From the NCBI GenBank assembly GCA_020632595.1, contig JACKFF010000018.1, forward strand, positions 6,256 through 70,255: a stretch of DNA of 64,000 nucleotides, in the 5' to 3' direction. The translations under genes were made by a program, and so were the position numbers. Positions within the stretch are counted from its first letter, which is position 1; every line of letters starts with the position of its first letter. The stretch comes from Nitrospiraceae bacterium (lineage in GTDB: Bacteria > Nitrospirota > Nitrospiria > Nitrospirales > UBA8639). Shown here piece after piece: positions 36,301 to 44,213 of this stretch. A model generated the notes under the pieces. That model did no database searches. It was given only the letters and a program-made list of their open reading frames with translations, and was not told where the DNA came from.

Positions 36301-36819
36301 CTATCTTCCAAAAACAGTTACCCAGGGATCACGGCCAAGAACCCAGAGATAAAAAAATGTTCCCAGCCAGCCATGATAGAGCCCCAGCGGCCAAAGATTT
36401 CGATCACGGACATAGAACGGAATAAAAATGCAGGCCATAAGGCCGGTGGCTAGCATCAGCCACCAGTCGGGATAATGGACCAGGGCAAACAAAATCACCC
36501 CAATAGGCATGGCCAGCCACAGGCCATGCTGAGGAAAGATTTTCATGAGATTATCGACACCCAACGCCTGCACAAGAAACTGTTGGAGAATTCCCCACAA
36601 AGGATACAGGAACAACAGCAACAGCATATGGCCTTGCCAGAGCTCTCGACCGGCCACTATTCCATACGAGGCCATGGCTAATCCCAACACGGCCAATAAC
36701 ACGGATGGCCACAAAAAGGCCTCTAGAAGATTGTCGGTGCGAAATCCCCACCCTTTCCACCTCGTCGGATCTCGCCGGACCTGCCAGATCACATAGCTCA
36801 TCCAACTCATGCCCGCCAA
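36301..36819 (-). CDS. CPBP-like intramembrane protein, start unclear
   Basis: 172 residues with five or so hydrophobic segments. The CPBP/CAAX-protease-like pattern is visible: YPLWGILQQFLVQ (the usual Glu-Glu replaced by Gln-Gln), FALVHYPDWWLMLATG (His of motif 2) and GLYHGWLGTFFY (His of motif 3). The first in-frame standard start is the TTG at 36819, yet the frame stays open for about 50 codons further, and encodes a plausible membrane helix (YWEFSAVVLTGLLHLVFKS). The real start may therefore be an unusual codon or lie before a frameshift near 36940. Loss of the Glu pair makes protease activity doubtful. Confidence 0.6.
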   Translation of the reverse strand: MAGMSWMSYVIWQVRRDPTRWKGWGFRTDNLLEAFLWPSVLLAVLGLAMASYGIVAGRELWQGHMLLLLFLYPLWGILQQFLVQALGVDNLMKIFPQHGLWLAMPIGVILFALVHYPDWWLMLATGLMACIFIPFYVRDRNLWPLGLYHGWLGTFFYLWVLGRDPWVTVFGR

Positions 36820-36952
36820 GGCTATAAAGAGTCCCTTTGCATCAATACTCTTGAATACAAGATGCAGCAGCCCTGTCAGGACAACCGCAGAGAATTCCCA
36901 ATAATTGCCAGCCCGATCGGCAGAAATTTTCAGAGGATCTCTCTCACACGAA

Positions 36953-37405
36953 TTACAGGGTATACGTCGAAGAGCTTTTCAGATAGGCCAAGGAGGGATC
37001 CTGCGGGGAAACCGAGATGACGGGACAACCATCCAGGAAATGATCTGTCACGAAGCCCAATGCCTCAGACTCATAAGGAAATAACCGGACAACCGCGACA
37101 ACTGTCTTCCCCAGGGTAGGAAAAACCAATTGAACATCTTGCGGCCGTTGGGTTTTCAGCGTTTTGGTCAGAGCTTTTTTCAAACTTCTGGCTGAATCTT
37201 TCGGTAAGACCTCATTGATGGTCCGTCCAAGCAGATGCTCTCCACCTAGAAGGTGTGGACAGGGAACAGGGAAAAAACAATCCTGATAGATTCCATTTTT
37301 ATCCCAGCGAAAGATTTTATGGGGAATAAACGAGACATGATCCCCTGAAAAAATCCTGCTCAAAAATTCTTCCCACATAGCCTTTGACCAACGCTCCCTG
37401 GACAT
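36953..37405 (-). CDS. PAS-like domain protein
   Basis: 150 residues with GGGAGG before the ATG. The segment IPHKIFRWDKNGIYQDCFFP, LLGRTINEVLPKDSARSLKKALTKTLKTQRP then VQLVFPTLGKTVVAVVRLFPYESE follows the PAS fold (strand, helices 'G+...EVLP...', then three strands). No output domain is attached. It could sense a small ligand and act through a partner. It is transcribed from a region holding the palindrome AATACAATTTGTATT at 37595-37609. Confidence 0.68.
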   Translation of the reverse strand: MSRERWSKAMWEEFLSRIFSGDHVSFIPHKIFRWDKNGIYQDCFFPVPCPHLLGGEHLLGRTINEVLPKDSARSLKKALTKTLKTQRPQDVQLVFPTLGKTVVAVVRLFPYESEALGFVTDHFLDGCPVISVSPQDPSLAYLKSSSTYTL

Positions 37406-37808
37406 GCCGCCTCCCTGGTGTTCTATCCATTCCCGCTATTCTATGAGATAACTCTCCCACTGCATATTTCAGTGTCCTCTGATCTTTCAGAAAGTAAATA
37501 AGAGTTTTCACCTTGTACACAACTGGTAAAATCCCTAGTTATTGGGAAAAAAGTTCCTAGCATTCTCTCTAATGGTATTAAAAAGGGAACAATTAATACA
37601 ATTTGTATTCAGCTCTTTATCTGAAACTTAGGCAGTTTTCTTCGTTCACAAGAAGGACGTGGCCCAGGCTTTTCAGCCCATAGACGAAACCGTACTCTAA
37701 TACTATCTGAATCAGTTGAAGATGGCAGAAAACCAAGGAAATTTAATCAACGGCCTGCCTACCATCATGACCAATGGCATAAGACCATTTCCATAATCAG
37801 GCTATCCG
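37406..37808. promoter_or_regulatory. Intergenic region with shared palindrome
   Basis: 403 bases between the decarboxylase 3' end and the PAS-like gene. No gene is seen. It carries the 15-base palindrome at 37595-37609, which shares a 13-base core with a site at 42488-42502. Confidence 0.5.
37595..37609. promoter_or_regulatory. Candidate operator, palindrome copy 1
   Basis: AATACAATTTGTATT: perfect six-base arms around ATT, 190 bases upstream of the PAS-like gene. The 13-base core ATACAATTTGTAT occurs again at 42489-42501 upstream of a secreted-protein gene; the flanking base pair differs but stays complementary in both, as expected for a protein-binding palindrome. Confidence 0.45.
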
Positions 37809-39038
37809 TTAGAGGCAGTAGGTCCGCAAGGGAGGAAATCCATTAAACCCCACAGACGCATAACTGCTGGTATAGGCACCGGCACTTAAAATTTCGATTC
37901 GATCTCCGATATCCAAATTCAGGGGCAACTCATAGGAGGTTTTTTCATATAACACGTCCGCGCTGTCGCAAGTAGGACCCGCCAAAATCACCGGTCCCGT
38001 TGGACCCTCACGGAGGGTGCGCAGGCGGTACTTAATACATTCATCCATCGTTTCAGCCAAACCGCCAAACTTACCAATATCGAGATATACCCATCGCCGA
38101 ACATCTTCGCGGGATTTGTGAGCCACCAGGATGACTTCGCTCTGGATGACTCCCGCATCCGCCACCAGAAATCGACCGGGCTCAATCATCAGTTGAGGAG
38201 GCGTGACACCAAATGATTGCCGTAGAGCCTGTTGAATGGTTTGGGCGTAATCGGAAAATGGCCGAAGGATCGTATGGTAGGTAGCCGGAAGTCCTCCGCC
38301 AATATTAATCCATTCCAACTCAAGACCCTGGCTCCTTAATTGGCAGTACAGTTCCGCAGCCTCCTGAAGAGGCTTGACCCATTGCTGCGGATCGGTTTGT
38401 TGAGACCCCACATGGAACGTCACTCCCAAGGGATTTAACCCGAGGTGACGACTGGTGAGGAGCAAATCATACGCCATGGCCAGGTCACAACCGAATTTTC
38501 TAGAAAGAGGCCAATCCGCGTGTTTCCCTTGGCTTAGGACTCGACATTGCACTCCCGCGCCAGGAGCCTGTCGACTCAATTTTTCGAGTTCGGCCACACT
38601 GTCAAAGGCAAAGAGCCTCACTCCGCAGCCAAAGGCATACGCAATATCCACCTCTTTTTTAACCGTGTTGCCATACGACAGCCAGGTGGCCGGGACCCCG
38701 AGAGACAAACACAAATCCAGTTCATACCGGCTTGCAATATCAAAGCGTGAGCCCAACGTGGCTAACAGTTGAATAATTTCCGGGGCGGGATTGGCTTTCA
38801 CCGCATAATGAATCGCTGCATAAGGAAATTCTCCTTGAAGCTCAAGATACTTATTTCGGACGTGCTCAAGATCAAGGGCCAAAAACGGTGTCTCAGGACG
38901 ACCAGCCAGGAACTGCTCGAGTTTTGGGGTTAGCCCGCGACAGTCAGCCTTTGACAACTCCTGGCAAAGGGATGGAGCACATGTGAGAACAGAAACCTTC
39001 TCATGTTCAAACTCGGAATTAACAAAACTGGTCTGCAC
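37809..39038 (-). CDS. Ornithine/diaminopimelate-type decarboxylase (PLP fold III)
   Basis: 409 residues from the GTG at 39036-39038 (CAGGAG six bases upstream); a TTG six codons earlier is possible. The PLP lysine is in IHYAVKANPAP, the phosphate-binding Gly motif in INIGGGLPATY, and MIEPGRFLVADAG carries the PLP-binding Glu. Other active-site parts are FHVGSQQ and GPTCDSADVLYE with Cys-Asp as in ornithine decarboxylases. The Cys-Asp and overall length favour ornithine or a related basic amino acid as substrate, giving putrescine for polyamine synthesis. The 45-residue N-terminal extension is unremarkable. Confidence 0.9.
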   Translation of the reverse strand: MQTSFVNSEFEHEKVSVLTCAPSLCQELSKADCRGLTPKLEQFLAGRPETPFLALDLEHVRNKYLELQGEFPYAAIHYAVKANPAPEIIQLLATLGSRFDIASRYELDLCLSLGVPATWLSYGNTVKKEVDIAYAFGCGVRLFAFDSVAELEKLSRQAPGAGVQCRVLSQGKHADWPLSRKFGCDLAMAYDLLLTSRHLGLNPLGVTFHVGSQQTDPQQWVKPLQEAAELYCQLRSQGLELEWINIGGGLPATYHTILRPFSDYAQTIQQALRQSFGVTPPQLMIEPGRFLVADAGVIQSEVILVAHKSREDVRRWVYLDIGKFGGLAETMDECIKYRLRTLREGPTGPVILAGPTCDSADVLYEKTSYELPLNLDIGDRIEILSAGAYTSSYASVGFNGFPPLRTYCL

Positions 39039-39385
39039 ATTCCACTCCTGTGACAATGGTGATTAAATGGAAATTAAAGTTGCCGAGCCAAAAGTCCAAA
39101 AACCATCAACTACATTGGCAAGGTATCCAGAGAATCTTAAGAGAATTGGGAAACTCTTCACATGTTTGAAACGAGATTCCCTCATCCCTGGCCCCAAGCT
39201 TTTCCGGTCCGATGGCAGACAGGATTTTCGGTTAAGAAATTTTGGTAACCTACGCGAGGAAACCCCAAGTCCGGATACACCATCATGGCTGCAGTGTTGT
39301 TTGGCGGGACTCGGTGGATACGTCGAAAGGGCCCAACTAGTGTGGGAAAGAGGCGAGCATGAGCTCGCTGCAGGACTCGATGAGT

Positions 39386-39406
39386 GAAACCCGATTCCCG
39401 GGTTTC
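39386..39406. repeat. Short perfect hairpin in a gene-free region
   Basis: GAAACCCG pairs with CGGGTTTC around ATTCC. No T-run follows. It may belong to an unannotated small transcript. Confidence 0.4.
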
Positions 39407-40032
39407 AGCTCGGCCATGAAAGAGAACACACGTTCGCGGGATGGAAGTTCCTTAATTCCCTAAGCAGGGGTCACGAGACAAACTTTCAGCCAAAAACTTA
39501 TTCTATAAAAAACCCTCACAAGACCACGATTCAATCTGAAATTTGCTCTTCAATTTGATCGAAGACAGCATACCACGGGCTTCTCCGTCTGTGAATGCCT
39601 CCTCCGTCCCTCCAAACAAAATATTTTTGGAGAGGACCATCTAGCCTATTTGAAGTTCTATACCGATTTCACAAGAGAGTCGGCATTCAAGAGACTGCAT
39701 AGTGATGCACGCCTCCGCGGCATGACCGGACGAGGAGCGGTAGGGACAGAAGAAATTCATCGATAAGCATAAAAACATTTTTACACAACATTCACGGGCG
39801 CAAGCCGACATGGTAATCGGCTTTTGTTCTTTTCACGCCATGGCCATCAGGCCATACTGTTATTTGAGCCTTTCCGGCTCCTAATGAAATACCCGGCGTT
39901 CATATATTCCGTGAGCCAACCCTATCTGGCTCATCAATAAGACCAGGACATTGGCATAAACTATAACATTCTTCACATTCATCAGCCCTATCCTTTCTTA
40001 AGGATTTGATTGTGCGTTGATCGATCCTGGTA

Positions 40033-40075
40033 AGGCCCTTGCCATCCTGGGTTCCGGCCCAGGAATCAAGGGCCT
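40033..40075 (-). terminator. Two-tier hairpin after the cysteine-rich secreted gene
   Basis: Outer arms AGGCCCTTG (40033-40041) and CAAGGGCCT (40067-40075); inner arms CCTGGG (40046-40051) and CCCAGG (40058-40063). It starts 25 bases after the stop of the gene at 40101-40874 and is very stable, so it likely ends or protects that transcript, although no T-run follows. Confidence 0.6.
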
Positions 40076-40100
40076 CTTGTATGGGAAACCTCCCTGGAAA

Positions 40101-40874
40101 TTACTGAGGGGGAAGTTCAGGATCCCCCGGTTCTCCGGAGTCCCTCATGACCGTTCCGATCAATAGCTGGTCATGACAGGAATCTGCAACATCCATTTGG
40201 CAATACATGGCCTGAGGGTCATCTTCATTCCATGCGCCACCGTTGTTAAAGCAATCCAATTTTTCAATACAGGTGTTTACCTGGTCTTCCTGGCCGGAAA
40301 CCACACAGGTCGAATTGCAGGCTGCAAAGACCGGTTCAATGGAGTTACCCTTGCAATCGCTCCCCCCTCCACTAAGTAGGCAATTCAGCGCGGCGGCGGT
40401 TAATTGGCGACCGAGCTGAAGTTTCGAGTCCCCGCCCGGGGATACGCATAACGCTTCGACAACGGGAGGAATTTGGTCAGGGCCATTGGGGTCTACGGAA
40501 ATAATTTGTCCACAAATATCCATTCCCTCATATCCGATGGGGAAATTATTCAACAGGGTGATGTCATTCTTCTTCGCATCTCGACAGGCTTTCGGACTTC
40601 CCGCCTGGCCTGGCGGTTCAAAATTACAAATTACCGTGCCATTCATTTCATAGGTACACTTGTCCGTCGCCGTTTGATCATAGGAATTGACGGTTGACAA
40701 CCAGGCTCGGATCACTTCTTCAGAAATGTTCGTACTACCAGATCTCTCCTCGCCTGCATGAGTACCCCAGAATCCGGCCGTTCGGCAAATCTCTTGGGCA
40801 TTCACCTGGCTCGCAACACTTCCCAATCCCATACTTAAAACAAGACAAACCGCACACAATATCGTGGTTCTCAT
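40101..40874 (-). CDS. Secreted cysteine-rich protein with CRTAGFWGTH motif
   Basis: 257 residues; strong AGGAGGG before the ATG and a signal peptide ending SQVNA. The mature protein begins QEICRTAGFWGTHAG and contains about 14 cysteines spaced as in a disulfide-linked extracellular protein (ICGQIISVDPNG, ALNCLLSGGGSDCKG, FAACNSTCVVSG, CIEKLDCFNNGG). The 'C+T.GFWGTH' start is found in uncharacterised secreted proteins of several environmental bacteria. The function is unknown. It is probably exported to the periplasm or outside. Confidence 0.78.
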   Translation of the reverse strand: MRTTILCAVCLVLSMGLGSVASQVNAQEICRTAGFWGTHAGEERSGSTNISEEVIRAWLSTVNSYDQTATDKCTYEMNGTVICNFEPPGQAGSPKACRDAKKNDITLLNNFPIGYEGMDICGQIISVDPNGPDQIPPVVEALCVSPGGDSKLQLGRQLTAAALNCLLSGGGSDCKGNSIEPVFAACNSTCVVSGQEDQVNTCIEKLDCFNNGGAWNEDDPQAMYCQMDVADSCHDQLLIGTVMRDSGEPGDPELPPQ

Positions 40875-41430
40875 TGTTAAACCCTCCTGAGAAAAAAGTG
40901 AGTGCGTTCTTGGGAGTATTGAAATCTATGAAGACCGTTGCCTAAAAAATTTTGATGGAATATCCGGAGATCAATGCCCTTTGCATTATCGGCCTATGGG
41001 AGGACAACTTAACCCAGGCAGGAGCACTGGCGGGAAATTGAGGAAAAGTGTTCTAGCAATATTCTATATGTTGCATTGCAATGAGCTGTCTTGCCTGCAA
41101 CTTTTACCAAAATAAAACAATGAACGCGTGAGGGTAAAACATGGAGAGACAGAGATCGTTTTACCCTATAAGAGCATGAAGTAGCAGAAAAGCCAAATAG
41201 GAGTCATGATAGGGATACACATCGTGAGGGCACCGGCCGGAGTTGGATGGAAAATGAAGGAGTTATACAAACCCGCTTATTTACATTCACCTATATCGTC
41301 AGCGTCACCCTCTCGCATTGTGCCTTTCACTGATCTTTATCGAAACGATCCTCCCCCTTAATTCATGACCAAAACTTTCGCCCTTTGCCAATGAGGTCCG
41401 AGTTACGTTTCCACATAATCACATGCAACA
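40875..41430. other. Intergenic region with an inverted repeat
   Basis: 556 bases between two secreted-protein genes on the minus strand. No supported gene. A perfect ten-base inverted repeat, AGGGTAAAAC (41131-41140) and GTTTTACCCT (41158-41167), encloses a 17-base spacer; it could be a regulatory site or RNA hairpin for the downstream secreted gene. Confidence 0.5.
41131..41167. repeat. Perfect 10-base inverted repeat
   Basis: AGGGTAAAAC and GTTTTACCCT separated by 17 bases, between the two secreted-protein genes. A terminator without T-run or a regulator site are both possible. Confidence 0.45.
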
Positions 41431-42279
41431 TTACGGCACGATGCATGGCACGGTATCCCCGATATTCGTCCCATTCAAGTGAACATTTCGCAATCGCGCC
41501 TTGGCCAGGCATTTCCACTTATCATTTGAATCCTTTCGACCCTCGAGCCGAATACGATAGTGATGGTCTTCCTTCAAATCAGGAATGACATAAAAATTGT
41601 TTTCAAATTTTCGAATTTTTTGGTTCACGTCACACGCATCGGTAAAGGTATCGCCCCAATCCTTCCAGCAGATTTTCCATTTATCATATTTATCTGGCTG
41701 CACACTCCAGGTCACTTTGATGTTGCAAGTGCCTTTGTCAAAATCACAGGAATGTCCACCCTCAAATCCGTCAGGACCTGTAGTGAGCCAAACTGACCCC
41801 CCAATGCCTTTTTCATCATGCGGAGGTTCGTAGGGCTCGCTTTCGCTCTCCTGCTGGGGAAGGCCGGCGGGACAATCCGGATCGGCAGAGCAAGCGTTCA
41901 AGTTACAATAGCCATCCGCCCCACAAGGCGGTGGCCCATCGATGCTATCCAAAGCAGCCAGGTATATGAGGTCAGAATTCTGCAGTCGAATCGCCGCATG
42001 ATCGGCTTGCCGGGAGAGCGCTTGGTCTAAGCCCACTGCCTGCTCGGCATCCGTCTGTAAACACTGCTTTCCATCAATCCTCATTTCGTGATCTTTGGGC
42101 AGAGCAGGGAGAAAGTTCCGCATCTCTGACGTACACAGAGGCGGAAACTGACGCAATTCCCCTCTCTGGGTTTCCACCCCTACCCACTTCCTTTCACTAT
42201 CCGACCCCGCATACACCGAGGACGCCACGAATCCCAAAACAACAACCAACACAATCATTCTAGATATAAAAATTTTCAT
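41431..42279 (-). CDS. Secreted hypothetical protein
   Basis: 282 residues from the ATG at 42277-42279 with GGAGGGG upstream; the upstream codons are not protein-like. The signal peptide is MKIFISRMIVLVVVLGFVASSVYA. The mature part has a middle Cys-rich stretch (PPCGADGYCNLNACSADPDCP) and a C-terminal half with VWLTTGPDGFEGGHSCDFDKGTCNIKVTWS and YDKWKICWKDWGDTF, suggesting a beta-sandwich (fibronectin-like) domain. No family assigned. The palindrome at 42488-42502 is about 210 bases upstream. Confidence 0.72.
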   Translation of the reverse strand: MKIFISRMIVLVVVLGFVASSVYAGSDSERKWVGVETQRGELRQFPPLCTSEMRNFLPALPKDHEMRIDGKQCLQTDAEQAVGLDQALSRQADHAAIRLQNSDLIYLAALDSIDGPPPCGADGYCNLNACSADPDCPAGLPQQESESEPYEPPHDEKGIGGSVWLTTGPDGFEGGHSCDFDKGTCNIKVTWSVQPDKYDKWKICWKDWGDTFTDACDVNQKIRKFENNFYVIPDLKEDHHYRIRLEGRKDSNDKWKCLAKARLRNVHLNGTNIGDTVPCIVP

Positions 42280-42590
42280 GATGGCGCCCCTCCTTTTATT
42301 CATTTCAATGCATGAGCGAACCACGAGCTGAAGTCGTGCAATTGTTGTATTCAAGCAAAAGCCATTCCGCACGCTGAGGAGTAATGGGCAACTATTCTAA
42401 ATTCTTAAACCTATTGTACGGTTAAGACAAAGAAACGGTGAGGAGAATTTTCGGAGGGAAGGATGAGAGGGTTCGGGCGGGCCCCAAGATACAATTTGTA
42501 TCTATTCGGATACGACGTTCTTGATGGATGCCATGAGGGATTTTTCAAGGATTATCGGGCCTGAAGACCCCGGCTCACGAATGAGGTTTC
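42280..42590. promoter_or_regulatory. Intergenic region with candidate operator
   Basis: 311 bases between the secreted-protein start and the 3' end of the hydantoinase B gene. No gene. It contains the palindrome at 42488-42502. Confidence 0.5.
42488..42502. promoter_or_regulatory. Candidate operator, palindrome copy 2
   Basis: GATACAATTTGTATC, perfect six-base arms around ATT, identical in the 13-base core to the site at 37595-37609. It lies in front of the secreted-protein gene at 41431-42279. Confidence 0.45.
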
Positions 42591-44213
42591 TCATGTAAGG
42601 TTCTCCATGATTGTGGAGTTCCTCTTCCCCAACTGTCCGAGATTCTCGTTGATTCCATATCCCCCGCCGCCTGGGGTTTCGATGGTGAGTTCATCCCCAG
42701 CTTCAACGGGGAATGAACATTTTCCAGGAACGTCTTGTTCTTCTCCGTTTTGCTTCAGGCGGTTGCGACCGGGTTGCCCTGACTCCCCGCCTTCCAAACC
42801 ATAAGGGTTGATAACGCGCCGATCGGACAACAAGGTTACCTCGGCAGGCTGAAGGAATTCGTACGTTCGGATGATTCCGTCTCCGCCTTGATGCTGACCG
42901 CTTCCTCCGGACTTTTCCCGAAAGGCATAGCGCGCAATTCGAAACGGATAGGCGTACTCAACCGCTTCCACCGGTGTGTTCAGGGTATTGGTCATGTGTG
43001 AGTGGCGTCCACTCCCCCCATCATATTCAGGACCTGCGCCCATCCCTCCGCCGATAGTTTCGTAATAGGCAAAGGGCCGGTTGTGTCGTTGATCCCATCC
43101 ACCGATGGTGAGATTATTCATTGTGCCCTGGCTGGCCGCCGGAATGCGATCAGGACAGGCTTGCGCCAGGGCTCCCAGGAGAACATCCACAATTCGCTGG
43201 GAGGTTTCGACATTTCCGGCCGCCACCGCGGCGGGACGTCCGGCGTTGACCAATGTGCCTTCCGGCGCGTTGATCTGAATCGGCCGCAAACATCCGCTAT
43301 TGGCAGGGATATCCAAACCCAACACACATCGGAACACATAGGCCACTGCGGACAACGTAACCGGATAGACGGCGTTGATGCTACCAGGCCGTTGCGTATC
43401 GGTTCCAGAAAAATCCACCGTGGCCTGATCATCTTCAATCATGATGGCCACACGAATGACGGCAGGTTTCTTAGTGAATCCATCATTATCCAGAGTGTCT
43501 TCAAAACGGTAGCAGCCATTGGGTACCGTGCTGATTAACTGGCGGGTCATACGTTCGCTGTAACGAAGCAGGGCATCCATTTCCGCGAGCAGCGGTTGCG
43601 CCCCAAACCGTTCAGCCATCGCTCGCATCCGTTCACCTCCAATCTGATTCGCCGCCAATTGAGCCTGGAGGTCACCCATGCGTTCCTCCGGAGTGCGGAC
43701 ATTCGCCAATAACATCCGCCAGATGTCATCATTCTTTTTATGGCCCACCATGAGTTTCACCGGGGGGATAATGAGTCCTTCTTGAAAAATTTCCTGTGAC
43801 AACGGCATCGACCCCGCCGACATTCCCCCAATGTCGGCATGGTGCGCGCGATTGGCGACCAACCCCAAGAGAGTGGGAGGAGAGGTGTCTTCCACAAATA
43901 CGGGCGACACCACCGTGAGATCGGGAAGATGTGTGCCCCCGCGATAGGGATCATTGACCATGGCCACATCGCCAGGCGCCAACGTCAAAGACTCAAGGCA
44001 GGCTTGCACCGACAAAGGCATGGCTCCAAGATGAACGGGGATATGCGCCGCTTGCGCGACCAGATTTCCGGATGCATCAAACACCGCACAGGAAAAATCA
44101 CAGCGTTCTTTGATATTGGGCGAGAAGGCGGCTCTCTGCAGGCGAGCGCCCATTTCCTCGGCCACGGACACCAACCGGTGCTTCATCATTTCAGTGCGAA
44201 TGGGATCATCCAT
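42591..44213 (-). CDS. Hydantoinase B/oxoprolinase-type subunit (HyuB)
   Basis: 540 residues; GGAG before the ATG. The family pattern is clear: MDDPIRTEMMKHRLVSVAEEMGARLQR at the N-terminus, CDFSCAVFDASGNLVAQAAHIPVHLGAMP, VNDPYRGGTHLPDLTVVSPVF and ANRAHHADIGG (metal-binding region), then the Gly-rich C-terminal ETIGGGMGAGPEYDGGSG and SGGSGQHQGGDG. It should form, with the A subunit, an ATP-dependent amidohydrolase acting on a cyclic amide (5-oxoproline, hydantoin or similar). The substrate is not determined. It overlaps the A gene by eight bases. Confidence 0.93.
   Translation of the reverse strand: MDDPIRTEMMKHRLVSVAEEMGARLQRAAFSPNIKERCDFSCAVFDASGNLVAQAAHIPVHLGAMPLSVQACLESLTLAPGDVAMVNDPYRGGTHLPDLTVVSPVFVEDTSPPTLLGLVANRAHHADIGGMSAGSMPLSQEIFQEGLIIPPVKLMVGHKKNDDIWRMLLANVRTPEERMGDLQAQLAANQIGGERMRAMAERFGAQPLLAEMDALLRYSERMTRQLISTVPNGCYRFEDTLDNDGFTKKPAVIRVAIMIEDDQATVDFSGTDTQRPGSINAVYPVTLSAVAYVFRCVLGLDIPANSGCLRPIQINAPEGTLVNAGRPAAVAAGNVETSQRIVDVLLGALAQACPDRIPAASQGTMNNLTIGGWDQRHNRPFAYYETIGGGMGAGPEYDGGSGRHSHMTNTLNTPVEAVEYAYPFRIARYAFREKSGGSGQHQGGDGIIRTYEFLQPAEVTLLSDRRVINPYGLEGGESGQPGRNRLKQNGEEQDVPGKCSFPVEAGDELTIETPGGGGYGINENLGQLGKRNSTIMENLT

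Larger units (their letters stand above)
39039..40100. other. 1.06-kb gene-free region
   Basis: No supported gene on either strand. The 106-codon plus-strand frame starting at 39067 has no family features and a basic, irregular composition. It holds the hairpin at 39386-39406 and the strong nested hairpin at 40033-40075. A small RNA is possible but not demonstrable from sequence alone. Confidence 0.5.

Noticed and set aside
39067..39387. 106-codon plus-strand frame divergent from the decarboxylase
   Set aside because: No ribosome-binding site and irregular composition; the region is treated as gene-free.
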